From an uncultured Thiothrix sp. (GTDB taxonomy: Bacteria; Pseudomonadota; Gammaproteobacteria; Thiotrichales; Thiotrichaceae), in the NCBI RefSeq assembly GCF_937873765.1, contig NZ_CALMZC010000038.1, positions 124,001-188,000 of the forward strand: a stretch of 64,000 nucleotides of DNA. The letters are read 5' to 3'. The notes under the pieces are model-generated. The model did no database searches. It saw only the letters and a program-made list of their open reading frames with translations, and had not been told where the DNA came from. Of this stretch, positions 19,423-27,936 are shown piece by piece (within the stretch, counting starts at the first letter, position 1; each line of letters opens with the position of its first letter). A program made the position numbers and the translations under genes.

Positions 19423-20265
19423 ATGACAATTACACTCACTATACGGAGAGAATGGCGAACTCTCACAAAATCTGAACAAACGCTTTTTCTGAATACGGTT
19501 CTCAAACTCATGGAGCGTTCTGATAACGACCATCCCTCATTTTATGATCTCCATGCCAAGTTGCTAGGAGATAATTCCCAAGCTATTCCAGCAGAGAACA
19601 TTAAAAAGGGCGGCTTGATTCATGGCACACCGCTATTTTTGCCATGGTATCGCTATTTTCTGTTTCTTTTTGAAAAACAATTACAGATAGTTGAACCCAA
19701 GCTTGCATTGCCCTATTGGTCATTTGGCCTTGACGCAAATAATCCTGAACTAGCACCAGTTTGGGGCGAAGAGGCATTCGGAGGCAATGGTGTTGGTGAG
19801 GACTCTGCTGTACTCGATGGTTTTTTCAAGAACTGGCAGCCATTATATCCAACACCACATCACTTGAGACGTAGTTGGAGTGCAGGGAATGCAATAGACC
19901 CCTTTGAAAGCCCTGAAGTCACTCACGCCCAAATAATTAGAGCAAGAATGTATGATGAGTTGCGTAAGGCCCTTGAAATGAGGCCAGCTGGGATTGTTCG
20001 TAACAATATTGGTGGCGATTGTTTAACAATGTATGCAGCAAATGATCCTCTATTCTATTTGTTCATGGCCAATATCGACAGGCTGTGGTTCAAATGGCAG
20101 CTATCTTCTACGGCTAAATCCAAGGCTTTCGATGGTTTAATGCCACAAAATAAGCAAAAGGTCAGCTTGAGCGATCCTTTGCCTCATTTTTCAGGATCAG
20201 TTAAGGTAAGCGATGTAATAGAGGCTAAGATACTTGGTTACACCTACGATGAAGTCACTATCTAG
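19423..20265 (+). CDS. Tyrosinase-family homolog lacking most copper ligands
   Basis: The fold is clearly tyrosinase-like: FYDLH (H44), LIHGTPLFLPWYRYFLFLFE (H67) and NDPLFYLFMANIDRLWFKWQ. In active tyrosinases six His hold two coppers. Here the third CuA His of the FLPWHR motif is Tyr76. The CuB HN-x2-H motif is absent (RNNIGGDCLTM), and the HHANIDRLW pair is Phe214-Met215. Only H44 and H67 remain. It is 280 residues with no signal peptide. It is therefore probably not a dicopper oxidase. It lies near the copper-enzyme operon at 20.4-26.3 kb, but on the opposite strand. Confidence 0.8.
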   Translation: MTITLTIRREWRTLTKSEQTLFLNTVLKLMERSDNDHPSFYDLHAKLLGDNSQAIPAENIKKGGLIHGTPLFLPWYRYFLFLFEKQLQIVEPKLALPYWSFGLDANNPELAPVWGEEAFGGNGVGEDSAVLDGFFKNWQPLYPTPHHLRRSWSAGNAIDPFESPEVTHAQIIRARMYDELRKALEMRPAGIVRNNIGGDCLTMYAANDPLFYLFMANIDRLWFKWQLSSTAKSKAFDGLMPQNKQKVSLSDPLPHFSGSVKVSDVIEAKILGYTYDEVTI

Positions 20266-20361
20266 ACGGCTATTTTAAAAGGGAAAGGGTTTTATTTACA
20301 CCTGTAGTGATTTGATAGGTGGGGGTTCCTAACTCACCTCTCTTTTACATTAGTCACACAA

Positions 20362-21585
20362 CTAAGGTTTAACTGCATTCAAAGTTTGCAAAAAAGCTAA
20401 TAAAGCTGCTTGCTCGTCATTCGTTAAACTAATCGGTTTTAAATCAGCACGCCCTGCTTGAATTTCTTTCGAGCTAATATAATGCTCAAGCACATCAGCA
20501 AGGTTTGGTTTGCTGCCATTATGAAAATAAGGCGCAGTATTGCCCCCATTCCGTAAAGAAGGTGTTTTATAAGTGCCGATTAATTGATGGCGATTGCGCT
20601 GCATATATTGCAGTTTAGTACAGGCTTCTTTAGGGGCATCACTAAATTTACCTAAACAATTAAAACGATCAAAACGAATTTGATCAATAATAGCAGCCCG
20701 CCCTGTATCTTTACCCATTTCGCCTGTGCCAATACTATGGAAAGACTGATTAGTGAACAGTGGTCCTGAGTGGCAATTTAAACATTGTTGTTTAGGGTCA
20801 ATAAATAAGCGCAAACCCGCAAGTTCCGTTGCATTCAGTTGCTTAGCTGCTTTACCCGCTTTTAAGTCTGCCACATACTGATCAAAGCGCGTTTCGACGG
20901 GTTGCAGAGTACTGACATAAGCCGCAATGCTTTTGCCCAGATTCGCAAAGGTGGTATCAATGGTGTTGCGTTCTTGATCACTTAACGCTTTCCAAGTTTT
21001 GATTTGCTCAATGCTGCCGGAAGGACGGGCATCGAGCGGCCAAGCTGTAATCTCGTTAGCACTCGGTAAACTACCGAACAAGGCTTGGTATTGCTGCTGA
21101 TAGTTCGGGTCGGTGAGCACTAATTTAGCGAGATCGGTGCGGGCAAAATTATGTTCTTTAGGATCCTCGATAGGTGCTAAGGCTTGCGACCATAAACTAT
21201 CTTTACGCCCATCCCAAAAGAACCATTGATTCCACGCTACTCCTAAAATCGAAGGAGTATTGCGCGTACCCGTACCCAAGGCTTGCGCTGTCGTTAGGCC
21301 ATCACTAAAAAACTTTTCAGGCTGATGGCAACTGGCACAACTCACCCGCCCATTTGCACTTAAGCGCTTGTCGAAAAACAGTTCTGAGCCTAATTGAATC
21401 GCCTGTGGATTGCCCACATAGCGATTACTTGGATCAACCAGAGCTGGTAAATTGTCTAGGGATAGGGACTGAATCAGACTCCATTCATGAGGAGTCCAAG
21501 GATTAGTAATAGGCTTATCTTGTTTTGCACAACTGCTGAGGCAAACCAAGATTAGGATGCAGGTAAGTGCGACGGCTGGGCGCAT
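20362..21585 (-). CDS. MauG/cytochrome c peroxidase-like diheme lipoprotein
   Basis: A 407-residue exported protein with a lipobox-like end to its signal (LVCLSSC, Cys19). Two c-type heme sites are present: CASCH (83-87) and CLNCH (268-272). The architecture is that of the bacterial cytochrome c peroxidase/MauG family, which reduce peroxide or oxidise protein side chains to make cofactors. It is last in a five-gene operon with copper amine oxidase homologs. Its start overlaps the 3' end of the YtkA-like gene by 34 bp. A maturation role for its neighbours is an inference from position. Confidence 0.88.
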   Translation of the reverse strand: MRPAVALTCILILVCLSSCAKQDKPITNPWTPHEWSLIQSLSLDNLPALVDPSNRYVGNPQAIQLGSELFFDKRLSANGRVSCASCHQPEKFFSDGLTTAQALGTGTRNTPSILGVAWNQWFFWDGRKDSLWSQALAPIEDPKEHNFARTDLAKLVLTDPNYQQQYQALFGSLPSANEITAWPLDARPSGSIEQIKTWKALSDQERNTIDTTFANLGKSIAAYVSTLQPVETRFDQYVADLKAGKAAKQLNATELAGLRLFIDPKQQCLNCHSGPLFTNQSFHSIGTGEMGKDTGRAAIIDQIRFDRFNCLGKFSDAPKEACTKLQYMQRNRHQLIGTYKTPSLRNGGNTAPYFHNGSKPNLADVLEHYISSKEIQAGRADLKPISLTNDEQAALLAFLQTLNAVKP

Positions 21586-22040
21586 GCGGCTTTTTCTATA
21601 GTCGAAATCTCAAAACTGAAAACTACTTTATCTTGACCTGCTGTGGTCTGAATCATCAAGCCGAGTAGCCAAGCTCCGGGCATATTATATTGTAAACCAT
21701 CAATTCGGTAATGACCCTGACCATCTAAGGCACTGACCACCGGTGCGGTAGGTAAGCCATGTCCATGACTGGGCATGCCCCCATCGATGCTAATTTTGGC
21801 ATCTATAATCGCTTGGCCTTGCCCATTTTCTAAAGCTAATTGGCAATCTTGAAAGGGCCCCACCGAAGGCTCATGTTTACACATTAGTTGAACTTTAAAT
21901 AAGCCTTGGCTACTGGTTTGAGTGAGTTCCCAAGCGGCTTCATTTTGTTTGGGGGCGAGAGGAGCTTGGTCTTTTTGACAAGCAACTAAACTCCCTAAAC
22001 AGCTTAGAATCAAAATCGTTTTTAGCATAAGTCGGTTCAT
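21552..22040 (-). CDS. YtkA/FixH-like lipoprotein
   Basis: The signal peptide ends in a lipobox (GSLVAC, Cys21 from the chosen start). The mature domain carries GGMPSHGHGLPTAP and YNMPGAWLLGLMI, which fit the YtkA-like/FixH beta-sandwich type often found beside diheme peroxidases. Its Met and His residues could bind copper, but that is inference. I chose the ATG at 22040, because it gives a compact signal peptide. The frame stays open to 22079. It overlaps the downstream diheme gene and is separated from the upstream amine oxidase homolog by a strong hairpin. Confidence 0.7.
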   Translation of the reverse strand: MNRLMLKTILILSCLGSLVACQKDQAPLAPKQNEAAWELTQTSSQGLFKVQLMCKHEPSVGPFQDCQLALENGQGQAIIDAKISIDGGMPSHGHGLPTAPVVSALDGQGHYRIDGLQYNMPGAWLLGLMIQTTAGQDKVVFSFEISTIEKAACAQPSHLPAS

Positions 22041-22056
22041 AATGCCCTTACTACGC

Positions 22057-22088
22057 GCTAGTGCTTTGCGCGAACGCAAAGCACTAGC
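22057..22088. terminator. Perfect 14-bp hairpin between amine oxidase homolog and YtkA-like gene
   Basis: Inverted repeat with 14-bp arms and a four-base loop (CGAA), lying 7 bp beyond the stop of the 780-residue gene. A run of six T follows on the plus strand only, so it would be a factor-independent terminator for plus-strand transcripts. For the minus-strand operon it lacks a U-tract and may act as an mRNA 3'-stabilising or attenuating structure between cistrons. Confidence 0.6.
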
Positions 22089-22095
22089 AGCTTTT

Positions 22096-23196
22096 TTAAT
22101 ATTGAGTAATGCTTAGATTATCGATAGCCGCTTCAATCATGCTACCAGTGCCACCATCAGCGGCTTCGATCAACAGGCGAACCGAGCTACCCGCAAAACT
22201 ACTCAGATCCATTGTTAGACTCGTCCAAGCAGCAGCACGATTAGCGGCAGTGCCGCGTTGCTCTAATAATACTTGCTTTTGACCTTGGCCATTCTCCGCG
22301 CTAATGCGTAGAAAGTCAGCATTGCTGGTATTCCAAAGGTGAGCAAAATAATAGTCGAGCTGCAAGCGATACTGTGCATTAGCCGCTAAATTGATTACAG
22401 GTGAGCGCACGGAAGTTAAGCCACCATCCAGATCATAAGCACCGATATTAGTACCCGCTGCATAGCCCGTCACTAAAGCTTGTTGGCCGTTAGAGGCTGC
22501 ATTCAATTGCAAAGGCAAGGTTTGATAATAAGTCCCTTGAGGTTTACCTACTTGCCATTGGCCTGCAGTCGCAGTGTCACGGCCGTTTGCATTTAAACTC
22601 CATGTCAGGGTAGTTTCAAAGTTTTCGCTATAGATCAAGTTCCCTGTACTATCAGTGCTCGTTTGTTTGCTGATTTTCAGATTATCAATTCCCGCTTCCA
22701 CAATGCTCCCTGCATCAGCATCGGCTGCTTCCACGAGTAGATAGATTTTTTTCCCTGCATAAGCCGCTAAGCTCACACTAAAATTCGTCCATTGTGCTGA
22801 GCGATTATTCAAATTACCATTTTGTTGCAGCAGTATATGGCGTTGACTGCCTTCAACTACACTGACACGAAAAAAGTCACTCGCATTTGCATTCCACAGA
22901 TGTCCAAAATAATAGCTCAGCTCCAGTTTATAAGTCGCACTACTAGGCAAGTTGATTTCTGGGGAGCGCATCGAGCTTAAGCCTCCATCTAAATCATAAG
23001 CACCAATCATGGAACCGGCTTGCACACCGGTTGCTAATGCAGCATTACCACTACTAGTCATACGTTGCGTTGCAATTCCTTGATAATCGGTGGTCTCAAT
23101 CCGTCCGATTTCCCATAAACCAGCACTGGCTGTATCGGTATGGTAGGCATTACGTGTCCATTGATTTGTGCCTTCAAAATCATCAGCGAATAGCAT
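22096..23196 (-). repeat. Tandem repeat of a ~180-residue extracellular module
   Basis: Two consecutive coding repeats in the amine oxidase homolog. They share YDLDGGL, the RSP-x-INL pattern, a YYF-x-HLWN segment, LLxEAADA/G and AxIDNLxI at the same spacing. They are diverged at the DNA level, so the duplication is old. Confidence 0.75.
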
Positions 23197-24438
23197 ATCT
23201 GGTGCACTAGGATTGCTACCACTGCCGGTATTGCCATTTCCATCTGTTGAGCCAGAAGTATCTGCTGCCATGCTTAACGGATTATTCGCGTGCCAATCAC
23301 GAGGCGTTAGCTGGATATAAGACCAGTGCGCATCCATGTGCGGCGCGTCTTCTGCGCGTGGCATATGATAGAAAGTGGTACTCGGCCAAATAACTATGTC
23401 TGCCCCAGTCAAGTTTTCGCCATTTACAAAGTCAGCTAAATTATTTGCACAGTTATTTAAAGTTGGATTATGGGAGGCAAATAACTCACAGCTATTATGG
23501 CGGGTCACATACAAATCATTTTGGGTGAAGGTTTCACTCGCTGGTCCTACATCTTGCTGTTCTGATTGTGGCAGGCGAATTTCATACGAGATCGGTAAGC
23601 CTTTAGCATTTTTGGCAGTTCCATCTACCACACGCCACAAGCGTGAGCTACTGGGGTCAACGGAACGGGCGACTTCACTGGTAAAGCGAGTTTTAGCTAA
23701 GCTGGTTTTGCCAGCCGTGGTGCTAAAGTTTAACTCTTCCACATAATCATCAGTGCTGCTGCTATTGAGATCAAAATCGAGTCGCCAGAAGAAATTATGT
23801 AAATGCGCAATACCTACTTTGTTTTCAGCCACTAACCAGCCTTGTGGTTCTACACTGCGATCACCAAAGCGTTGTAATGCGCCGGTAGCCCCCACCCCCG
23901 GCTCAATCGAGCCATCATCTAGAAAACGCCAAATGGGGATGTAATTATAAGCGCCGATTTTGGACACGCTAAACAAGCTGAAACTATTCCCTGGTAAGCT
24001 GTCAGTTTGGGTACTAAAGGCAGCACCCCGTGCTTCATTTTGTTGGCAAATCACTGATTTCGAGCCGAAATTAAGTAATTTACCACCGGGGCAATCAGTG
24101 GAGTTTAAGGCAGCCATATAATTGCCACCTAAACCATAGTCGGAGATATCGTGATAGCGCGCACCATTGTCATCATAGGGCACATGAATTTGTGCTAAGC
24201 CAGCTTGATTTAAGACCAAGCGCCGTTGGCCATTACGGGGGGTATAATGAATCTTGGAGAGCACGATACCTTCACGGGTGCGATGTTCCCAACACAGATC
24301 CCACCGAGCTTGATTGGGGAGCTTTACATCAATGTAATAAGGGTCTGAGCAAAATTCGGCAGCTTGGGCGTGCCGCTGCCAGCTCATTAACACTGCAAAA
24401 CATAACAGACCGAATACACCAAGTTGTACAGTTCGCAT
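22096..24438 (-). CDS. Copper amine oxidase-like protein with two C-terminal jelly-roll-like repeats
   Basis: The signal peptide is residues 1-27. Residues 28-390 match the catalytic domain of copper amine oxidases: EGIVLSKIHYTPRNGQRRL, DYGLGG, an NY pair (Tyr166) in the topaquinone position, HLH (212 and 214) and a third His (358) in YHMPRAED. All three copper His are kept. The residue after the cofactor Tyr is Ile, not the usual Asp/Glu. The N2/N3 domains are missing. After a Gly/Ser/Asn linker, two 180-residue repeats (415-592, 601-780) look like MAM or jelly-roll binding modules. Gene order suggests one operon with the neighbours on both sides. Confidence 0.8.
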   Translation of the reverse strand: MRTVQLGVFGLLCFAVLMSWQRHAQAAEFCSDPYYIDVKLPNQARWDLCWEHRTREGIVLSKIHYTPRNGQRRLVLNQAGLAQIHVPYDDNGARYHDISDYGLGGNYMAALNSTDCPGGKLLNFGSKSVICQQNEARGAAFSTQTDSLPGNSFSLFSVSKIGAYNYIPIWRFLDDGSIEPGVGATGALQRFGDRSVEPQGWLVAENKVGIAHLHNFFWRLDFDLNSSSTDDYVEELNFSTTAGKTSLAKTRFTSEVARSVDPSSSRLWRVVDGTAKNAKGLPISYEIRLPQSEQQDVGPASETFTQNDLYVTRHNSCELFASHNPTLNNCANNLADFVNGENLTGADIVIWPSTTFYHMPRAEDAPHMDAHWSYIQLTPRDWHANNPLSMAADTSGSTDGNGNTGSGSNPSAPDMLFADDFEGTNQWTRNAYHTDTASAGLWEIGRIETTDYQGIATQRMTSSGNAALATGVQAGSMIGAYDLDGGLSSMRSPEINLPSSATYKLELSYYFGHLWNANASDFFRVSVVEGSQRHILLQQNGNLNNRSAQWTNFSVSLAAYAGKKIYLLVEAADADAGSIVEAGIDNLKISKQTSTDSTGNLIYSENFETTLTWSLNANGRDTATAGQWQVGKPQGTYYQTLPLQLNAASNGQQALVTGYAAGTNIGAYDLDGGLTSVRSPVINLAANAQYRLQLDYYFAHLWNTSNADFLRISAENGQGQKQVLLEQRGTAANRAAAWTSLTMDLSSFAGSSVRLLIEAADGGTGSMIEAAIDNLSITQY

Positions 24439-24480
24439 CGCTGATTCCTATTGTTTGTTTTAGGTATTTAGATAGAAAGC

Positions 24481-25641
24481 TTAGAAAGGGTTTTGGGCAT
24501 TCCAGTCACGAGGTAAGAGCTTGAAGCTAGACCAGCGCGTGCCCATGCGATTGCTATCTTCACTACGCGGTAAGTAGTGATTATTTTGCTTGTACCAAAG
24601 CACGACATCTTGGCGATTGATATTTTGCCCAGAGACAAATTGCGCCATATTTTCGCCACAGTTAGTGGTTGGGTTATTGGCCGCGAAGCGCTCACAAGCA
24701 TTGTAAGCGGTGAAGTACACATCATTTTGTAGCCAAGCCTCATTGCGACTATTTGTGCGGCTTTGGTCATAGTTGGAAGGTACTAATTCATAAGAAATGA
24801 AATAACCTGCTGCATTGCGCGCAGCACTATCGCGAATCCGCCAAAAACGTTTGGTTTCAGGGTTTAAGCTGCGTGCCGTTTCGGTATTCAGTACTTCGAG
24901 CGTTTTAGTTTTACGTAAGCGGTCAGGGGTAGGTACGCTGCTGATTTCTTCCACCACATCATCATTAGCAATATCGTCTAAGTCGAAATCTAAGCGCCAT
25001 AAATAATGATCCATAAAGCTACTACCAATTTCGCCATTAGCTCCAACCGGCCAACCATATTGAGCGGTACTTTCACCCACAGCAGGTAAAATGCCGCTCA
25101 AACCAATGGCCGGTTCAATCGTGCCATTCTCATAAAACGACCAGCGTAAGGTGTAATTACGTGGGCCAATTTGTGAGCTAGTGCTAATCTCAAAACGTTC
25201 GGTTTGGCGCTGAGTATTGTATTTGTACAAATAGCCGGCTTTATGTGTGCTAGCACATAAGACATTGCGTCCATTCCAAGCATGCAAGTCACCACTTGGG
25301 CAATTTTGTGCAGTTTGAGTGAGTAGCTTATTGCCGCCTAAACCTAATTGGGTGGTGACAAACTTAGGATCAACCGCGCCATCATCAAATTCAGCTTCAA
25401 TTTGAGATAAAGACGCCTCACCCAATACCCGCCGATAGGCTGTACCGGGGGCTTGATAATGGACTTGCGAGAGGACTAAGCCTTCTTGGTCTTTAATCGT
25501 CCAGCAGAAATCCCACATAGCCCCTGAGGCAAAGGTTTTATTGATTTGCTCACCTTGACAATCACTGCTTGGAGCTGCCACTGCGGGAGCTTGCCATGCC
25601 AGTAGACTGATTAAACTCAAGCTAGAAAGTAAAGCTTTCAT
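24481..25641 (-). CDS. Copper amine oxidase catalytic-domain homolog with degraded active site
   Basis: A secreted 386-residue paralog of the catalytic part of the next gene. Shared landmarks are EGLVLSQVHYQAPG, LGLGGN, NY (Tyr163), WRLDFDLDD and HYLPRSED (His355). The copper HxH motif is changed to Met210-Asp-His212. By my alignment the catalytic Asp before the GLG motif is replaced by Val95. A canonical amine oxidase reaction is therefore doubtful. The ATG at 25641 has GGAG six bases upstream, and an in-frame TTG at 25653 overlaps that site. The gene lacks N2/N3 domains, but the adjacent upstream gene encodes a candidate for them. Confidence 0.78.
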   Translation of the reverse strand: MKALLSSLSLISLLAWQAPAVAAPSSDCQGEQINKTFASGAMWDFCWTIKDQEGLVLSQVHYQAPGTAYRRVLGEASLSQIEAEFDDGAVDPKFVTTQLGLGGNKLLTQTAQNCPSGDLHAWNGRNVLCASTHKAGYLYKYNTQRQTERFEISTSSQIGPRNYTLRWSFYENGTIEPAIGLSGILPAVGESTAQYGWPVGANGEIGSSFMDHYLWRLDFDLDDIANDDVVEEISSVPTPDRLRKTKTLEVLNTETARSLNPETKRFWRIRDSAARNAAGYFISYELVPSNYDQSRTNSRNEAWLQNDVYFTAYNACERFAANNPTTNCGENMAQFVSGQNINRQDVVLWYKQNNHYLPRSEDSNRMGTRWSSFKLLPRDWNAQNPF

Positions 25642-25654
25642 GGTCGGCTCCAAA

Positions 25655-26323
25655 CTAGAAACTAATGTTCTGGGTCACTAAACCCGCTGATAAATTCACG
25701 ATAGGGCTGATTTCAAACACCACCGAGTCATGGGTATAAAGCAGCACTTGCGCACAACGTTGGATGCCACAATGTTGAGAAGCCGCATTTAAACCTTCGG
25801 GTAAAGTATCAGTAGTAAAAACAAAAGCTTTGACTTGCAGTTGCTCAGGTTTTAGCAGAGTTTGCCCAGTAATCCGTTTGTATTCGGTTTGGATTTGATT
25901 GAGTTGCTCAGCATCGTTGAAGATCAGTTTGGAGGCACGGGCTAGTTCATTTTCAGTCAGGGGCAATTGGAGGTTTTTCACCCGCTCAGTGTGTAAGCGT
26001 TCTTGAGTATTTAAATCAACAATGCTGTGGATCGTTTCATCATTCCGATAGTCATAGCTATACACATCGGCTAAACGTTTGCCGGGTTGTTCTTTGTCGA
26101 CTGGACGGCGCTCAACGAGTAACAGCTCAAGTTCATGGGCGACCGCTGGAGCTTGAGCAGCGCTACGGGTAGCTAATTGTACAGTTTGCTCAGGTGCAGC
26201 GAGGCTCACCGCTTTGGCAAGCTCAGTGGGGCTGAGTGGATCTAAATCTTTGGCTAAACTATTTTGTGACAAAAAGACCCAACACAACGCAGTTAGCGTT
26301 ATTTTCGCAAATTTATTTAACAT
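25655..26323 (-). CDS. Secreted protein resembling free-standing amine oxidase N2/N3 domains
   Basis: The signal peptide ends around residue 24 (NSLAKD). The mature start DLDPLSPTELAKAVSLA is like the start of copper amine oxidases. Two alpha/beta units follow, with VERRPVDKEQPGKRLADVYS, a strand VDLNTQERLHTERV and a helix LTENELARASKLIFND, in the order expected for N2 and N3. The length of 222 residues is right for the two domains. It is the first gene of the operon, and the catalytic-domain homolog starts 13 bp after its stop. I infer a split amine oxidase. A profile search would decide. Confidence 0.65.
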   Translation of the reverse strand: MLNKFAKITLTALCWVFLSQNSLAKDLDPLSPTELAKAVSLAAPEQTVQLATRSAAQAPAVAHELELLLVERRPVDKEQPGKRLADVYSYDYRNDETIHSIVDLNTQERLHTERVKNLQLPLTENELARASKLIFNDAEQLNQIQTEYKRITGQTLLKPEQLQVKAFVFTTDTLPEGLNAASQHCGIQRCAQVLLYTHDSVVFEISPIVNLSAGLVTQNISF

Positions 26324-26613
26324 GATTTCTCTTATGCCCTACATAAAAACAGGAGTCAGTCAGCGAGAAGTGCACTCAATCTATAGGTTTACTGTAGGGT
26401 GGGAGGGGCTTAACTCGCTATCTAGAGCCGCTTCAGCGGACAAGATGAGTGGATAAGTGATAATTTAATTTAATTAATGAATAAATAATAACGATAAACG
26501 GTCGCTATAAAAATAAACAAACCAATAGACACAGGATTTTGTGTTTAAGTAGCTCAGCACGATTTAGCTAGTGCTATACTGCACTGCACTAGAGGTATTG
26601 AGGATGAAGGTTA

Positions 26614-27936
26614 ATGATGAATAGCTCTGAGCAGCTGTATAGAGAGCGTTTTCCTTATCGCCCCCGTAAACCCGTTTTTAGCTGGCAACGTTTTTTGCCC
26701 ACCTTAACGCGGATTGCAGTTTGGGGCTTGCTTTTCGGCTTATTAGCCTTATTAAGTTCTTTTTTCACTTTATTATTCCTTACCTTTGTCTTTACTTATC
26801 TGCAATCTAGCATTGTCGATTGGCTACTGCGGTATATACCTAAGCGCCGCACCTCGCTTGTTGTCTTAGTCAGCAGTTTGTTTTTAAGTATTGTGATTGC
26901 TTTAGGCGTCTTTATTGCCCCTAAGGTTTATCAACAAGCTGCGGGTTTTGCTCAAGGCTTCTCGGTTTACATGCAACGGATTGATAAAGAAATCTTAAAT
27001 ATCGCTGCGCGCTATCCTGTTTTACAAGAAGCGTTGCCCGAGGTTTTAGGTTCGGCTGCCCAGCAAGAACATCCAATGTCACCTATAGAGGGTGAAGAAT
27101 TGCTTCCTGAAACGGTAGGTCCGCCAGCACCACCAAAAGCGTTTAAAGATACGCCGTCTGGCGTTATTCTAGGGATGATTGCCGGTACTGGGAATGCAGC
27201 CGATGGGCGTGAATTAGCGCGCGTAGTTTTAGATCAATTGGCAAATATTAGTCGCCAAGCGATAACGATGCTGACAACTTTCCTGCTTGCTTTCCTGTTT
27301 TCTTTTTTAATTGTTCTCGATATGCCGCATTTGGCAGCGAGTGTGCGAGATCTAGAAAATACTCGTTTGCGGTTTATCTATGTAGAGGTTGCTGACAACA
27401 TCCGCCAATTCGGGCGGGTATTGGGTCAAACGATGCAAGCCCAATTCTTTATTGCTTGCGTGAATACTGTGCTCACAGCGGTTGGTTTATCCGTGTTGGG
27501 GATGAGTGAGCAGATGGCTTTCCTGTCGGTGATTGTCTTTGTATGTAGCTTTATTCCAGTGGCAGGTGTGTTTATTAGCTCAATTCCTATCTGCTTAATT
27601 GCTCTGAATACGGGTGGTGCACACCTAGTTCTACTATCGATTTTAATGATTATTTTTATTCATTTAGTCGAGGGCTACTTGCTTAATCCGCTGATTTATG
27701 GGGCACGCCTACGGATTAATCCAGTCATTGTGCTAATTATTCTCACTGTGGGCGGGAAGTTGTTCCACATTTGGGGCTTGGTTTTAGGTGTTCCTGTGAG
27801 CACTTATATTTTCGGCTATGCAATTCGCTATGATAATAATGCGTTACCGCCACGCTTACGCCGCCGACATGCCCGTAAACGCCTTACTCAGCCAACTTAT
27901 GCTCCAGTAATTCCTGTGCCGGATTCAATTGTATAA
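26614..27936 (+). CDS. AI-2E family transporter (TqsA/PerM-like permease)
   Basis: A 440-residue membrane protein with the AI-2E exporter pattern: an N-terminal pair of helices, a soluble domain (about 110-205), then several C-terminal helices including FLIVLDMPHLAASVRDLE and the loop GYLLNPLIYGARLRINPV. The family includes TqsA, ion antiporters and unknown transporters, and the substrate cannot be read from sequence. The start has two adjacent ATGs; the second (26617) is better spaced from GAAGG. Its last 53 bp overlap the convergent kinase-like gene. Confidence 0.88.
   Translation: MMNSSEQLYRERFPYRPRKPVFSWQRFLPTLTRIAVWGLLFGLLALLSSFFTLLFLTFVFTYLQSSIVDWLLRYIPKRRTSLVVLVSSLFLSIVIALGVFIAPKVYQQAAGFAQGFSVYMQRIDKEILNIAARYPVLQEALPEVLGSAAQQEHPMSPIEGEELLPETVGPPAPPKAFKDTPSGVILGMIAGTGNAADGRELARVVLDQLANISRQAITMLTTFLLAFLFSFLIVLDMPHLAASVRDLENTRLRFIYVEVADNIRQFGRVLGQTMQAQFFIACVNTVLTAVGLSVLGMSEQMAFLSVIVFVCSFIPVAGVFISSIPICLIALNTGGAHLVLLSILMIIFIHLVEGYLLNPLIYGARLRINPVIVLIILTVGGKLFHIWGLVLGVPVSTYIFGYAIRYDNNALPPRLRRRHARKRLTQPTYAPVIPVPDSIV

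Noticed and set aside
23375..23746. 123-residue plus-strand frame inside the amine oxidase homolog
   Set aside because: Antisense to a coding region with clear family motifs, without a ribosome binding site or recognisable domain.
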